Positions 60,601-63,306 of a DNA stretch of 64,000 bases are shown here, one piece after another. The stretch lies in assembly GCA_033239005.1 (NCBI GenBank), contig BSQZ01000009.1, positions 7,742,252-7,806,251 of the forward strand, in the 5' to 3' direction. This stretch comes from Lamellibrachia satsuma (Eukaryota; Annelida; Polychaeta; Sabellida; Siboglinidae). Numbering within the stretch: the stretch's first letter is position 1; each line of letters opens with the position of its first letter. The translations under genes and the position numbers were made by a program. The notes beneath the pieces were generated by a model, which worked only from the letters and a program-made list of their open reading frames with translations, had not been told where the DNA came from and searched no databases.

Positions 60601-63306
60601 CCGAAACTTGTATAAAAAACGATAGAATACTACAAATTCAATAGAATATTTATTTTTATTCTATAGAAATGTCTGCAAAAATGCTATAGAATATTCTATG
60701 AAAGTTCTAGAGAATATTCTACAAAAATTCTAGAGAATATTTTTTTATTCTATAGAATTGTCTCTGCAAAAATCGAAAAGAATATTCTATAAAATGTCTA
60801 TAGATTTCTTGCTAAGGGGTGTAGCTGAAAGGAGTGAACTGAGTTGAGAAAGAAAGATAAGCTGGTTGAGTGAGTCATGGTCAACTTGAGTGACGTTGCC
60901 CAAAACACATTACAAGGTAGTGGACATACCAATCATGCGCTCTGTGATGTAGGTGATGTCCATCTCGGCTGGGCCACTGTCCCTCACCCTGTCAACAATA
61001 TTATGGTCAGTTAGTCATGCCAGCCATTTCAATACAATGTCTTATTCAATTTCAATAAATAAGAAAAAAGTAAAGAAAAATGCTATAAGTAAAAAAATTA
61101 TTATAAATAAAGAAAAATACTTTAACCCTAGGAGTAACCACTGGGCCGAACTCGCCCCCGCATGATCAGTGCGAAAAGCATTCCGGCTGATTTTGGGCCA
61201 ATTTTGGTATCACTCTGTAGTAATTTGTTTTCCATCACCAGTACCTCACATGGAACAAATGGAACCATTGGAAAACTAAATCACTCTTCGTTCTGTTTCA
61301 TATTTATTCATGAGCATAGTCTATGACAGCTAATGACGATCTAGCTTACAAAACACATCAAATAGTTGGTGCCCATATTTGGCTGCTTTTACTATGCTCC
61401 GCAGAATAAATTTATGTTTCCATTCATATTATCTAAATATGTAACACATTATACCTTTGGAAAGCTTTTTGATTGGCCTATTCGAATACACTTGAATGAG
61501 CAAGCAGGCTATATGCTGCGAATTGGCATTGTCGTTACAAACGCGTTGTCTGGGCCATCTGGGCTTTTTATTTACTAATCTGCCATTTTGTTTTCTCACT
61601 TCGTTGTGTGTCAGTTTGCTTTAGGCCGGATTATTTCAAGTTTCCACGTCAATATTTCAGCAAATTGAATGACAGCATTAGTAAATCGTGTTATTATATT
61701 AGTTCAGACAGTTAGAACGATGGGCTTTTTTAATGTAAATATCAGCAAGTTGCCATCGCAATTTCCGCCAGCTTCGACAGCCAGCACTGCAACAGAAAAC
61801 GGGGCAGGACCGTTGGGCCTGTCTGAAATGGTATAGTCTGGTGTTAGAAAAAATCATAAAAATAAAAGTTCTCAACATATCTGATTCATTTTTGTTTTAT
61901 TTTGTAGCTAATGTGTATGACTACATTTTCCTACAAAGTAATTATTTGGTAGCAGGGTGAAAATTAAAATTTTTCCTTTCTTTTTTTTGATGAAATTCAA
62001 ATAGTAATATCCCCATGATAAGATTATGTGGCATAGTTTTTATTATTTTATTATAACAACAATATGATACCTGAATCACATTTCTGTTATAATTATTAGC
62101 AGCTATGATTTTTTAAAAGCACCCTTATGAATACCTCCAATTTGTGTACACTGTGGAAATTTATCATTGGTCACTCCTAGGGTTAAAGAAAAATACCATA
62201 AATAAAGAAAAATGTAAGCGCAGTTAAATTTTTGGTTCCAAACATTTTCTGACAGACTAAAATCGATCTCCTGGTCTTCCAGATTGGGGGGTTGTGTGCC
62301 TTGAAAAAACTGCTACAGAAACTTGTACTAGTAACTAGACGAGATCTGGGCATCAATACAATAAGTATAAATAAGTATTTCTGACATTCACATCACTGAA
62401 ACAAAACAAATGAAACAAAGCACTTTATTGTGTACAATGGTGATTTTACATCCCATTTATATATATATAATTTCAATTTGTAAACTTGCTTATATTTTAA
62501 TGTATATATAAATATACATTGAACATATTTATTTATTTTTTAACTTACTTATCTTTTTAACATAATTATTTTTTCTATGCATATTAAATGTATATGGGTT
62601 TTTACATAAATAAATGTATTCGTATTCATAAAAAAGGTACGTTCTTATATAGGGCGGTATCCAGTCCTTGGGACTGTTCAAAGGTCTTACACTAAATTCG
62701 TAAATCTTTTTTCCTTTTCATCTGACTTTAGAAAATAAACATACTGATGTGAGCCTGTCACCAGACTTGGTGACAGTCACTTACTTGACCATTCTGTGCT
62801 TCATACTGGACATTGCCCCTCTTGGCGGTGGTGCCGGCGGCTGCAAACAACAAGGTCAATTCCAATTATTTTACTCCTTCTATAGTAAAAAGGCATGTAG
62901 ACTGTTACTGAATGTTCTTAATAAAGCAACAACAAAAAATTGTCTATCTTTGCGTATAACATTGCTGAGGATATAGCACTATAGAAATGTTTTATTATTA
63001 TTATTAATGGAATATACCCTTAGTATCCCACCATGTTAGGACAGACAGGAGGCTGTCATAGAAAAATTGCAGTTGGACAGCAATAACAGTTAAAATTTGT
63101 GTTTTGTTGGCACTGGATGGTTGACACATATCTCAGGAGGGCGGGTTACACGGAGATGAACATTGTTGGACTCTCGATAAGCCAATGGCTTCCTTGTCCA
63201 CTTGCCATCTGGGTCTTTGGCTTGGATGGCAAATCTTGTTAAATCTAGAGGGATAACTACTTACGTTTGTGGAAGTGTGCTGCTTGTCTATGGAGTGGGA
63301 GCTGGG
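280..63306 (-). CDS. TNS: Tensin gene, partial at both ends (24 coding blocks)
   Basis: Tensins link integrin adhesions to actin; the family plan is PTP-like, C2, disordered middle, SH2, PTB. Conserved blocks seen here in order are [10 protein letters not shown], the PTP P-loop region, [77 protein letters not shown], and [18 protein letters not shown] at the start of SH2. The 24 blocks total 4,777 bases, all introns are GT-AG and phases agree at every junction. The remaining SH2 and the PTB lie left of the window. The first block is in frame with upstream sequence, so the true start probably lies to the right, where some tensins carry a C1 domain. Identity is certain; the 4.7-kb block is the weakest. 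Orthology to one vertebrate paralogue (TNS1/2/3) is not claimed. Confidence 0.96.
1181..1428. repeat. Facing arrays of a GGACATTTTGGCAATA word
   Basis: From 1181 to about 1335 a degenerate 14-17 bp word (ggacattttggcaata) repeats about nine times. From 1371 to 1428 the same word occurs inverted (taccaaaatgtcctatggcc, attgccaaaatg). The short centre has atggtacaaccatt twice. The whole could fold into a long imperfect hairpin. Confidence 0.7.
1430..4015. other. Intron, nothing recognised
   Basis: Part of the intron between blocks 23 and 24. A poly-C run at about 3297-3308 and three copies of atgtttaacca at 2604-2635 are the only visible structures. Confidence 0.6.
4016..4178. repeat. Minisatellite, 42-bp unit, about 4 copies
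   Basis: Units of cactgggtgggctgttgtac plus tggatgggatgttgtactgt plus ac. Confidence 0.9.
4362..4530. repeat. Minisatellite, 19-bp unit, about 9 copies
   Basis: Units attgtgtattggacacaag; the left units are more diverged, the right ones nearly identical. Lies just beyond the donor of candidate block 23 and only about 180 bp from the 42-bp array. Confidence 0.92.
4656..4871 (-). CDS. TNS: Candidate tensin coding block 23
   Basis: 216 bases, phase 1-1, donor GTGGGT after GGSA. Encodes [72 protein letters not shown], which reads like tensin linker with an LD-like ALDDLV. The only phase-compatible acceptor (cacagctag) has a poor pyrimidine tract. Alternatively ATGGGGGATTTAAAC, which has a good GCCATGG context, begins an internal first exon. 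Coding is likely; the left-to-right extent is uncertain. Confidence 0.45.
5482..5547. repeat. (TG)n-(TGCG)n-(TG)n microsatellite
   Basis: Pure TG, then eight or so TGCG units, then TG again. Alternating purine-pyrimidine with CG steps favours left-handed DNA. Confidence 0.95.
5550..8390. other. Intron, little recognised
   Basis: AT-rich sequence with one dispersed repeat (6510-6670) and a palindromic ATGT/GCAC patch near 7840-7890. No exon with acceptable splice signals was found. Confidence 0.55.
6510..6670. repeat. Dispersed repeat, also at 9601-9945
   Basis: Shares taatctgcatgtttttg, tttgttaatccatc, aaatccctgggaaccaaag and later pieces with 9601-9740 and 9900-9950, where the order is the same but a long TA run splits the copy. 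Family unknown. Confidence 0.5.
8391..8912. mobile_element. Possible DNA transposon with internal 40-bp array
   Basis: Left ttggggacaatt and right inverted ttggggtcaaat (10 of 12) bracket sequence dominated by CAATTGGAATTG-type words. Inside, 8461-8740 holds seven consecutive 40-bp units (tttttaaaactaattggaat plus tggtgaaaatgtaattggtg). No clear target duplication was found. Confidence 0.4.
9601..9945. repeat. Dispersed repeat, second copy, split by (TA)n
   Basis: Carries aataatctgcctgtttttg, ctttaatccaaccaaaatc and gaaccaaagtgataaacgag in the same order as 6510-6670, with (TA)n at 9749-9830 between the halves. Confidence 0.45.
9749..9830. repeat. (TA)n microsatellite
   Basis: About 80 bp of uninterrupted TA inside a dispersed repeat. 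Confidence 0.97.
10823..10858. repeat. (TA)n microsatellite
   Basis: About 36 bp of TA dinucleotide in the intron before candidate block 23. Confidence 0.95.
11289..11326. repeat. Perfect 17-bp hairpin, 4-base loop
   Basis: caatatcacttttactg, loop cata, cagtaaaagtgatattg. It lies 66 bases into the intron after tensin block 22, so it is transcribed. No other copy was seen in the window. Confidence 0.9.
11392..11510 (-). CDS. TNS: Tensin coding block 22
   Basis: 119 bases, phase 2 in and 1 out; acceptor ttgttgttgcag, donor GTCAGTG. Encodes [47 protein letters not shown] is a basic-Ser site of the kind seen elsewhere in tensin linkers. A perfect 17-bp hairpin lies 66 bases beyond the donor. 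Confidence 0.87.
12027..12937 (-). CDS. TNS: Tensin coding block 21: polyglutamine exon
   Basis: 911 bases, phase 0 in and 2 out; acceptor cctgctgtgttgcag, donor GTATGT. About 125 of 304 residues are Gln. It opens with seven units of L-Q5 type (18-bp CTTCAGCAGCAGCAGCAG-like units), has a middle with [16 protein letters not shown] repeats, then a second Gln tract with a run of 13, and ends [20 protein letters not shown]. The SP-rich end argues that the whole exon is translated. Confidence 0.9.
13293..13466 (-). CDS. TNS: Tensin coding block 20: Gln-rich, TLPRQLS motif
   Basis: 174 bases, phase 0-0; acceptor tgtcactatgcag, donor GTGCGT. Encodes [58 protein letters not shown]. The GY-T-QT---RQYV pattern repeats that of block 19, suggesting exon or segment duplication. 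Confidence 0.85.
13852..14418. repeat. Minisatellite, 30-31 bp unit, about 18 copies
   Basis: Units read cctggcagacctgttccttt plus acacttcacc. Two types alternate in blocks: a majority type (GTTCCTTTACACTTC) and a minority type (GGTCATTTACATTTT). Open reading frames across it are artefacts of the unit. Confidence 0.95.
14491..14878. mobile_element. hAT-like MITE nested in a dispersed repeat
   Basis: Ends tagtgctgtgtattgcatgg and inverted tagtgttgtgtaccatatgg are 15 of 20 alike. Flanks ctgttagg and ctgtcaac are consistent with an eroded 8-bp duplication. Near the left end the phrase tattgcatggtggtataccgg repeats three times (21-bp units). The element interrupts a dispersed repeat that is intact at 40449-40690. 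Confidence 0.6.
15066..15257 (-). CDS. TNS: Tensin coding block 19: Gln-rich, TLTRQNS motif
   Basis: 192 bases, phase 0-0; acceptor ttatgtctccag, donor GTAACT. Encodes [72 protein letters not shown] resembles TLSRQSSASGY of vertebrate TNS1. Confidence 0.88.
15500..15790. repeat. Degenerate array of CCAAT-containing units
   Basis: The word acagccaat or close variants (aaccaat, agccaac) recurs about ten times with spacing near 30-40 bp, e.g. tgcagccaatgaat, acagccaatgtgc, tacagccaatcagagg, ttcagccaatgagatgg, gcagccaatcatat. It fills the intron between tensin blocks 18 and 19. Confidence 0.75.
15810..15901 (-). CDS. TNS: Tensin coding block 18: first TLTR-type motif
   Basis: 92 bases, phase 1 in and 0 out; acceptor gcattgactccag, donor GTATGT. 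Encodes [18 protein letters not shown] then [20 protein letters not shown] is the first of several TL-x-R-x-x-S motifs. Confidence 0.85.
15902..17480. other. Intron between blocks 17 and 18
   Basis: AT-rich; no repeat or exon recognised apart from the alternative donor region of block 17 at 17409-17480. Confidence 0.6.
17481..17549 (-). CDS. TNS: Tensin coding block 17: TPKTPASTS exon with alternative donor
   Basis: 69 bases, phase 1-1; acceptor tctttctgagccag, donor GTGAGC. Encodes [19 protein letters not shown] then SGTT. A second phase-1 donor (GTAGCT) would extend the exon to 17409 and add 24 codons ([20 protein letters not shown] and a few more). A LINE tail in sense orientation ends only 34 bases upstream of the acceptor. 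Confidence 0.8.
17584..17830 (-). mobile_element. 3' end of the CR1/Jockey-like LINE
   Basis: The reverse complement reads aatgaatggaacaaattatc, then gctagcagtgtgaatatgtt, then agccaatggcttccttg and the family tail, parallel to 45520-45706. It is in sense with tensin and its 3' end lies 34 bases before the acceptor of coding block 17. Confidence 0.8.
17831..19068. other. Intron, nothing recognised
   Basis: AT-rich sequence left of the 30-bp microexon; no elements identified. Confidence 0.6.
19069..19098 (-). CDS. TNS: Tensin coding block 16: 30-bp microexon
   Basis: Ten codons, [10 protein letters not shown], between acceptor atcatccttgcag and donor GTACGT, phase 1-1 so it can be skipped without a frameshift. 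It has an SP-x-TP motif and a Tyr, typical of regulated cassette exons in adhesion proteins. Support comes from splice signals and phase only. Confidence 0.65.
19718..20600. repeat. Polypurine minisatellite, 47-bp unit, about 19 copies
   Basis: Units cactgacagagagggaaggg, agatgggagcactgagggag, agggaac. The left half is nearly uniform, the right half shorter and more varied. One end overlaps the last codons and donor of tensin block 15. All three minus frames stay open for 250-370 codons because the unit has no stop and is not a multiple of three. Confidence 0.95.
20584..20728 (-). CDS. TNS: Tensin coding block 15: acidic segment ending in a repeat unit
   Basis: 145 bases, phase 0 in and 1 out; acceptor ataCTTGGCAG type, donor GTCAGTG. 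Encodes [48 protein letters not shown]. The last codons and the donor lie inside the first unit of the 47-bp minisatellite at 19718-20600, so the chosen donor is one of many similar sites. The frame stays open through the array, so the exon end is uncertain. Confidence 0.8.
21145..21362 (-). CDS. TNS: Tensin coding block 14: amphipathic helix plus GYNSGYES
   Basis: 218 bases, enters in phase 1 and leaves in phase 0; acceptor gtccatgagcag, donor GTAAGTCAC. Encodes [58 protein letters not shown] and [27 protein letters not shown] occupies the place of the vertebrate IDQSIEQLNRLILEL helix reported to bind talin in tensin-3; that functional link is inference. Confidence 0.9.
21363..23473. other. 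Intron between blocks 13 and 14, nothing recognised
   Basis: Unique-looking AT-rich sequence with a short GA run near 23400. Possible cassette exons were looked for and none had both splice signals. Confidence 0.6.
23474..24637 (-). CDS. TNS: Tensin coding block 13: large disordered-region exon
   Basis: 1,164 bases (388 codons), phase 1-1, acceptor ttgccag, donor GTAACT; a second possible donor (GTAAGA) lies 10 bases earlier. An LD-like helix LDDILKELL sits at 24519-24545, comparable to LDQLLSGFGL at this place in vertebrate tensins. A charged coiled-coil-like stretch ([17 protein letters not shown] to [17 protein letters not shown]) lies near 24.0-24.2 kb. [11 protein letters not shown] near 23.75 kb matches PVRGGSSREAV of TNS1. 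Many SP/TP sites. Third-position GC is higher than in the flanking introns, as expected for coding sequence. Confidence 0.95.
25077..25223 (-). CDS. TNS: Tensin coding block 12: HTQGPLDGS segment
   Basis: 147 bases, phase 1-1, acceptor gctgtgttgacag, donor GTGCGT. Encodes [37 protein letters not shown] and [24 protein letters not shown] is a tensin signature with a conserved Tyr. Confidence 0.95.
25454..25761. mobile_element. Two-copy MITE, copy 1
   Basis: Imperfect inverted ends built on gtattcaacctattaagc, plus an inner hairpin gaacaaccgaaaagtgg / ccacttttcagttgttc (25547-25606) around caccatctggtgttaaccag. About 300 bp, closely similar to 29029-29324. Similarity continues some 25 bp to the left (tggctaaaaatagac), so the true end may lie further out. 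Confidence 0.65.
26252..26362 (-). CDS. TNS: Tensin coding block 11: RWDSYE segment
   Basis: 111 bases, phase 1 at both ends, acceptor gtgtttgttgcag, donor GTGAATAG. Encodes [20 protein letters not shown] and [17 protein letters not shown]. The DPL-RWDSYE-F motif follows the C2 domain in all tensins. The acceptor is also the first unit of an intronic minisatellite (26364-26770). Confidence 0.95.
26364..26770. repeat. Degenerate minisatellite made from a splice acceptor
   Basis: Repeated phrase actgcaacaaacacaggctc with spacers such as tgaatactc, in two blocks (26364-26480 and 26570-26770) around a short GTAC/TATA-rich piece. On the minus strand each unit reads tgtgtttgttgcag, the same as the functional acceptor of block 11. 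Confidence 0.8.
26771..28455. other. Large intron, unassigned
   Basis: Small open frames at 27292-27597 and 27934-28176 are not recognisable; the second, with adjacent 28546-28690, could be a decayed transposon. Confidence 0.4.
28456..28541. repeat. (TA)n microsatellite
   Basis: About 85 bp of TA. Confidence 0.97.
29029..29324. mobile_element. Two-copy MITE, copy 2
   Basis: Parallel to 25454-25761, with ends gcattcaacctattaagcgt and inverted atattcaacctaataagcat and the same inner hairpin (gtggaacaactaaaaagtgg with cacttttcagttgttc). An extra end-like phrase, ctgtattcaatctattaag, lies just upstream at 28979. Confidence 0.65.
29335..29440 (-). repeat. AT-rich dispersed repeat, reverse copy
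   Basis: The reverse complement reads actgtgtacaatggtgattt then an AT-rich stretch, paralleling 62405-62560. Confidence 0.45.
30515..30590 (+). mobile_element. L2/SINE-type 3' tail
   Basis: Sequence aaagcacattgagcttttta, tatgctatataaaaataaag and a (TTA)n end. This is the common tail shape of L2-clade LINEs and the SINEs they mobilise. A weaker look-alike (agcactatagaaatgttt plus TTA repeats) lies at 62973-63008. Confidence 0.45.
31394..31610 (-). mobile_element. 3' end of the CR1/Jockey-like LINE, diverged
   Basis: The reverse complement shows aagccaatgggttctttgtc and gtgtgaatatgtttaaaaca, paralleling the 17.6-kb and 45.6-kb copies but with more substitutions, so it is an older insertion. 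Confidence 0.75.
31611..33234. other. Large intron, nothing recognised
   Basis: No repeat structure or recognisable coding similarity seen. Confidence 0.5.
33235..33435. repeat. Degenerate repeat of GGCATGATATATT units
   Basis: About eight units of roughly 24 bp, such as cttataatcaggcatgatat. Confidence 0.8.
34881..35352. repeat. (ATAC)n tetranucleotide array, about 470 bp
   Basis: Pure ATAC units apart from two identical interruptions, acattacatacattacatac, one about 35 bp from the left end and one about 75 bp from the right. Generates long meaningless open frames on both strands. Confidence 0.98.
35353..39261. other. Large intron, nothing recognised
   Basis: An open frame at 38284-38664 has normal composition but no recognisable domain. 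Two ggaagggttaac phrases lie at about 37367-37395. Confidence 0.5.
39262..39912. repeat. Minisatellite, 38-bp unit, about 17 copies
   Basis: Units ctcggtgagggtctagtctc plus aaaccagcacttcctaaa. Inner units are identical or nearly so; the leftmost units are diverged, the usual polarity of array turnover. Confidence 0.96.
40449..40690. repeat. Dispersed repeat, unexpanded copy
   Basis: Contains a single unit-like segment (cccctg-related ccctctgacagatctgttc) where 13852-14418 has about 18, followed by actccgacttctctgggaag and tgcaattactgtgcaaagac. A third partial copy is at 62636-62700 (aaggtacgttcttatatagg). Confidence 0.65.
40741..40937 (+). other. Unassigned open segment, possibly exonic or a gene fragment
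   Basis: Reads [20 protein letters not shown] then [20 protein letters not shown] then [12 protein letters not shown] and a stop. Composition looks protein-like and GC is higher than in the surroundings, but no start, clear acceptor or family is recognised. It could be a last exon of a nested gene, an old retrocopy, or chance. Confidence 0.2.
41293..41510. repeat. Minisatellite, 17-bp unit, about 13 copies
   Basis: Units catgtgtgtaggcccac, with a variant (cccagcat) in adjacent units at 41352-41385. Minus-strand open frames here read a 17-residue repeat and are artefacts. Confidence 0.96.
41614..41679 (-). CDS. TNS: Possible tensin cassette or alternative first exon
   Basis: In the 26-kb intron, a strong donor (CCCAG then GTGAGT) closes a frame reading [18 protein letters not shown] then GYNP, phase 1-1 if the acceptor gttgacttag is used. 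The same frame has an ATG (41639-41641) giving MAGGFGYNP, so it could be an internal first exon joining block 11. No protein similarity is recognised. Confidence 0.25.
41680..44139. other. Large intron, nothing recognised
   Basis: A phrase gaaccagtgcagtc repeats three times near 42655-42760; otherwise unique-looking. Confidence 0.5.
43357..43383. repeat. Perfect 13-bp-arm palindrome
   Basis: aatatatcactta-c-taagtgatatatt. Single copy in the window; no role evident. Confidence 0.8.
44140..45836. repeat. 24-bp minisatellite interrupted by a LINE
   Basis: Units tacttcatcatagaaatact plus gctt occur at 44140-44278 and again at 45707-45836, with the LINE at 44279-45706 between them. Left units carry tcatcatag, most right units tcatcacag. 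Confidence 0.9.
44279..45706 (+). pseudogene. 5'-truncated CR1/Jockey-like LINE, reverse transcriptase, broken
   Basis: The frame begins in the RT domain and shows [36 protein letters not shown] and the catalytic FADDTKLF. After about 210 codons it hits a stop (44907), with further stops near 44978, 45024 and 45195, then a C-terminal piece ([20 protein letters not shown] to [11 protein letters not shown]). The end is a non-coding tail finishing cttgttaaat with no poly(A). It lies inside a 24-bp minisatellite present on both sides. Family placement in CR1/Jockey is from motif style. Confidence 0.85.
45837..48610. other. Large intron, nothing recognised besides a GC palindrome
   Basis: Mostly AT-rich; the exception is the GC-only patch at 46194-46228. 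Confidence 0.5.
46194..46228. repeat. GC-only palindromic repeat
   Basis: Repeats of ggccccgggcccc, a self-complementary, pure G/C island in an AT-rich intron, about 35 bp. Confidence 0.9.
48611..48670. repeat. (TA)n(TG)n microsatellite
   Basis: About 40 bp of TA followed by about 20 bp of TG. Confidence 0.96.
49070..50145. repeat. Minisatellite, 27-bp unit, about 40 copies with higher-order pattern
   Basis: Units gtattgcaactagagaccat plus gtaaaaa. As 27 is nine codons, the plus frame is open for over 400 codons reading SIATRDHVK repeats and the minus frame for nearly as many; there is no sign of a real protein. A series of variant units near 49.37-49.57 kb recurs near 49.76-49.95 kb. Confidence 0.97.
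50182..52503. other. Large intron, right end
   Basis: Apart from the degenerate repeat at 51470-51640 nothing is recognised up to the donor of block 10. Confidence 0.5.
51470..51640. repeat. Degenerate minisatellite, about 30-bp unit
   Basis: Recurring ccacaaactgctgccacagc and taccttcc phrases, about five units. Confidence 0.6.
52504..52575 (-). CDS. TNS: Tensin coding block 10: end of C2 domain
   Basis: 72 bases, acceptor atttatgttcag, donor GTACGT. Encodes [20 protein letters not shown] then IRSP, corresponding to the vertebrate DDRFP---K-E-VFS--PEKI end of the C2 domain. The next confident exon lies 26 kb away. Confidence 0.96.
53043..53122. repeat. Tandem pair of perfect 33-bp palindromes
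   Basis: taaattagtatgtaaa-c-tttacatactaattta (53043-53075) and taaactagtatgtaaa-c-tttacatactagttta (53090-53122), separated by actgttatttactg. Each has 16-bp arms. The two differ at one arm position with the matching change in the other arm. Confidence 0.92.
54073..54560 (+). pseudogene. Same LINE family, 5' half of a split copy
   Basis: Encodes the linker between endonuclease and [62 protein letters not shown]. There are frameshifts near 54152 and 54437 and a stop near 54483. It shares with the 44.3-kb copy the stretch from ggaaagaagcaaacatcata onward, and stops at attagaaaggtta where another LINE begins. Confidence 0.8.
54561..55235 (+). mobile_element. 3' end of a second LINE nested in the first
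   Basis: Open frame [78 protein letters not shown] is the C-terminal region typical of Jockey/CR1-like ORF2 proteins but unlike the host element's. It is followed by about 280 bases of untranslated tail including gcgcatgcgc. The host LINE resumes at ggtggacttc with only about a dozen host bases missing. Confidence 0.75.
55236..55988 (+). pseudogene. Same LINE family, 3' half of the split copy
   Basis: Resumes at the position where 54560 stopped. It has a 17-bp tandem duplication near 55260, a deletion of about 40 bases near 55370 that removes the DIIYLDF catalytic motif, then an open stretch with [20 protein letters not shown] and FADDTKLF. The copy ends abruptly at gcaatagttagacca, so its own 3' end was lost later. 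Confidence 0.8.
56183..56437. mobile_element. hAT-like MITE rich in ATTTAAAT
   Basis: Left end cagggttg plus A-run plus cctgatttaaa; right end inverted cagggttgtttgatttaaa. Flanks agctaaag and ggctcaag agree at 6 of 8 positions, fitting a decayed 8-bp target duplication. The interior is AT-rich with several palindromic atttaaat motifs and no coding capacity. Confidence 0.65.
56534..56736 (-). CDS. TNS: Tensin coding block 9: C2 domain
   Basis: 203 bases, acceptor ggttttttgcag, donor GTGAGATC. Encodes [59 protein letters not shown]. Matches the tensin C2 core (L-KGD-L-KCYHK, RD-IFR-QFHT, F-K--LD-A). Confidence 0.97.
57069..57242 (-). CDS. TNS: Tensin coding block 8: PTP-C2 junction and C2 start
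   Basis: 174 bases, acceptor ttgttgccag, donor GTGAGT. Encodes [57 protein letters not shown]. The SGLLSG, LFLHH and CRP-YQAMQ-V--SGIY landmarks of the tensin C2 domain are all present. Confidence 0.97.
57707..57790 (-). CDS. TNS: Tensin coding block 7: end of PTP domain
   Basis: 84 bases, acceptor atattttcag, donor GTCAGT. Encodes [20 protein letters not shown] followed by [23 protein letters not shown] and PSQRR are near-invariant in tensins. Phase 2 at both ends. Confidence 0.97.
58062..58430 (+). pseudogene. Degraded RTE/L1-type LINE, C-terminal RT region
   Basis: One frame gives [20 protein letters not shown], then [20 protein letters not shown], a stop, and a charged stretch ending [10 protein letters not shown]. 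The pattern LxIPW-x-H-x-TN-xxV then RKxRYFGHIxR is a hallmark of the region after the RT domain in such LINEs. Other pieces lie in shifted frames with stops. Antisense to tensin, inside the intron before the P-loop exon. Confidence 0.6.
58445..58632 (-). CDS. TNS: Tensin coding block 6: PTP core with altered P-loop
   Basis: 188 bases, acceptor ttgttgcag, donor GTGATG. It encodes [20 protein letters not shown], then [18 protein letters not shown], then the P-loop [10 protein letters not shown] and [14 protein letters not shown]. In active Cys phosphatases the P-loop reads H-C-x5-R; here the Cys codon is Ser (TCA, 58513-58515) while the Arg is kept. Human TNS1 also lacks the Cys (Asn) whereas TNS3 retains it. 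Loss of catalysis is inferred. A 38-bp minisatellite begins just upstream of this exon. Confidence 0.97.
58640..59050. repeat. Degenerate minisatellite, about 38-bp unit, next to the P-loop exon
   Basis: Units tccacagctatatgtccaca plus agtcccacactaccatgg, about ten copies, decaying to the right. Starts only about 10-15 bases upstream of the acceptor of tensin block 6. Confidence 0.85.
59233..59283 (-). CDS. TNS: Tensin coding block 5: PTP domain
   Basis: 51 bases, 17 codons, acceptor tataatgtttcag, donor GTAAGTATC. It encodes [17 protein letters not shown], equivalent to the conserved NLSEKRYDL block of PTEN/tensin-type phosphatase domains. Confidence 0.95.
60023..60120 (-). CDS. TNS: Tensin coding block 4: PTP domain
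   Basis: 98 bases with acceptor gtttgtgcag and donor GTACGG. It encodes [19 protein letters not shown] followed by [14 protein letters not shown], the counterpart of the vertebrate segment ending in MLKSKHGDNY. Ends in phase 0. Confidence 0.95.
60390..60790. repeat. AT-rich ATTCTATAGAAT word repeat
   Basis: Many overlapping copies of attctatagaat, agaattctacag and relatives, irregularly spaced. Looks like a decayed array of a palindromic word. Confidence 0.7.
60930..60988 (-). CDS. TNS: Tensin coding block 3: start of PTP domain
   Basis: 59 bases between acceptor attgttgacag and donor GTATGT. Translation gives [19 protein letters not shown], matching the highly conserved tensin start D-L-T-Y-I/V-T-E-R-I-I. 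The Met in AEMD is a plausible alternative initiator, since vertebrate short forms begin close to this point. Confidence 0.93.
61126..62182. mobile_element. piggyBac-type non-autonomous transposon
   Basis: Ends are CCCTAGGAGTAACCA on the left and the inverted CCCTAGGAGTGACCA on the right, 14 of 15 identical, each flanked by TTAA (61122-61125 and 62183-62186). TTAA target duplication with CCCT-starting ends is diagnostic of the piggyBac superfamily. The 1,057-bp interior has no transposase; the longest open frame, about 70 codons, is unrecognised. Inserted in the intron between tensin blocks 2 and 3. Confidence 0.85.
62405..62700 (+). repeat. AT-rich dispersed repeat plus partial second repeat
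   Basis: tattgtgtacaatggtgatt and following AT-rich sequence match the reverse complement of 29335-29440. From 62636 it continues as a partial copy of the 40449-40690 repeat. Confidence 0.5.
62785..62840 (-). CDS. TNS: Tensin coding block 2: proline-rich linker
   Basis: Acceptor ttgtttgcag and donor GTAAGT bound 56 bases that continue the frame as [19 protein letters not shown]. Three Met codons here could serve as starts for a short isoform, but the frame is open upstream. It ends in phase 2 and joins block 3. Confidence 0.8.
63121..63244 (+). mobile_element. 3' tail of the CR1/Jockey-like LINE
   Basis: Starts at ttgacacatatctcaggagg and matches 45582-45706 almost base for base to the end at cttgttaaat. 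It is a heavily 5'-truncated insertion, antisense to tensin, ending about 20 bases from the donor of coding block 1. Confidence 0.85.
63265..63306 (-). CDS. TNS: Tensin coding block 1: 42-bp microexon
   Basis: Pyrimidine-rich acceptor (cctctgtttgcttccag) and donor GTAAGT frame exactly 14 codons, [14 protein letters not shown], in phase 0. This polar linker lies before the PTP domain, where vertebrate tensin-2 has a similar Ser/Lys/Gln-rich linker after its C1 domain. A LINE tail ends about 20 bases beyond the donor. Weak length-wise, but frame and both splice signals fit. Confidence 0.7.
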
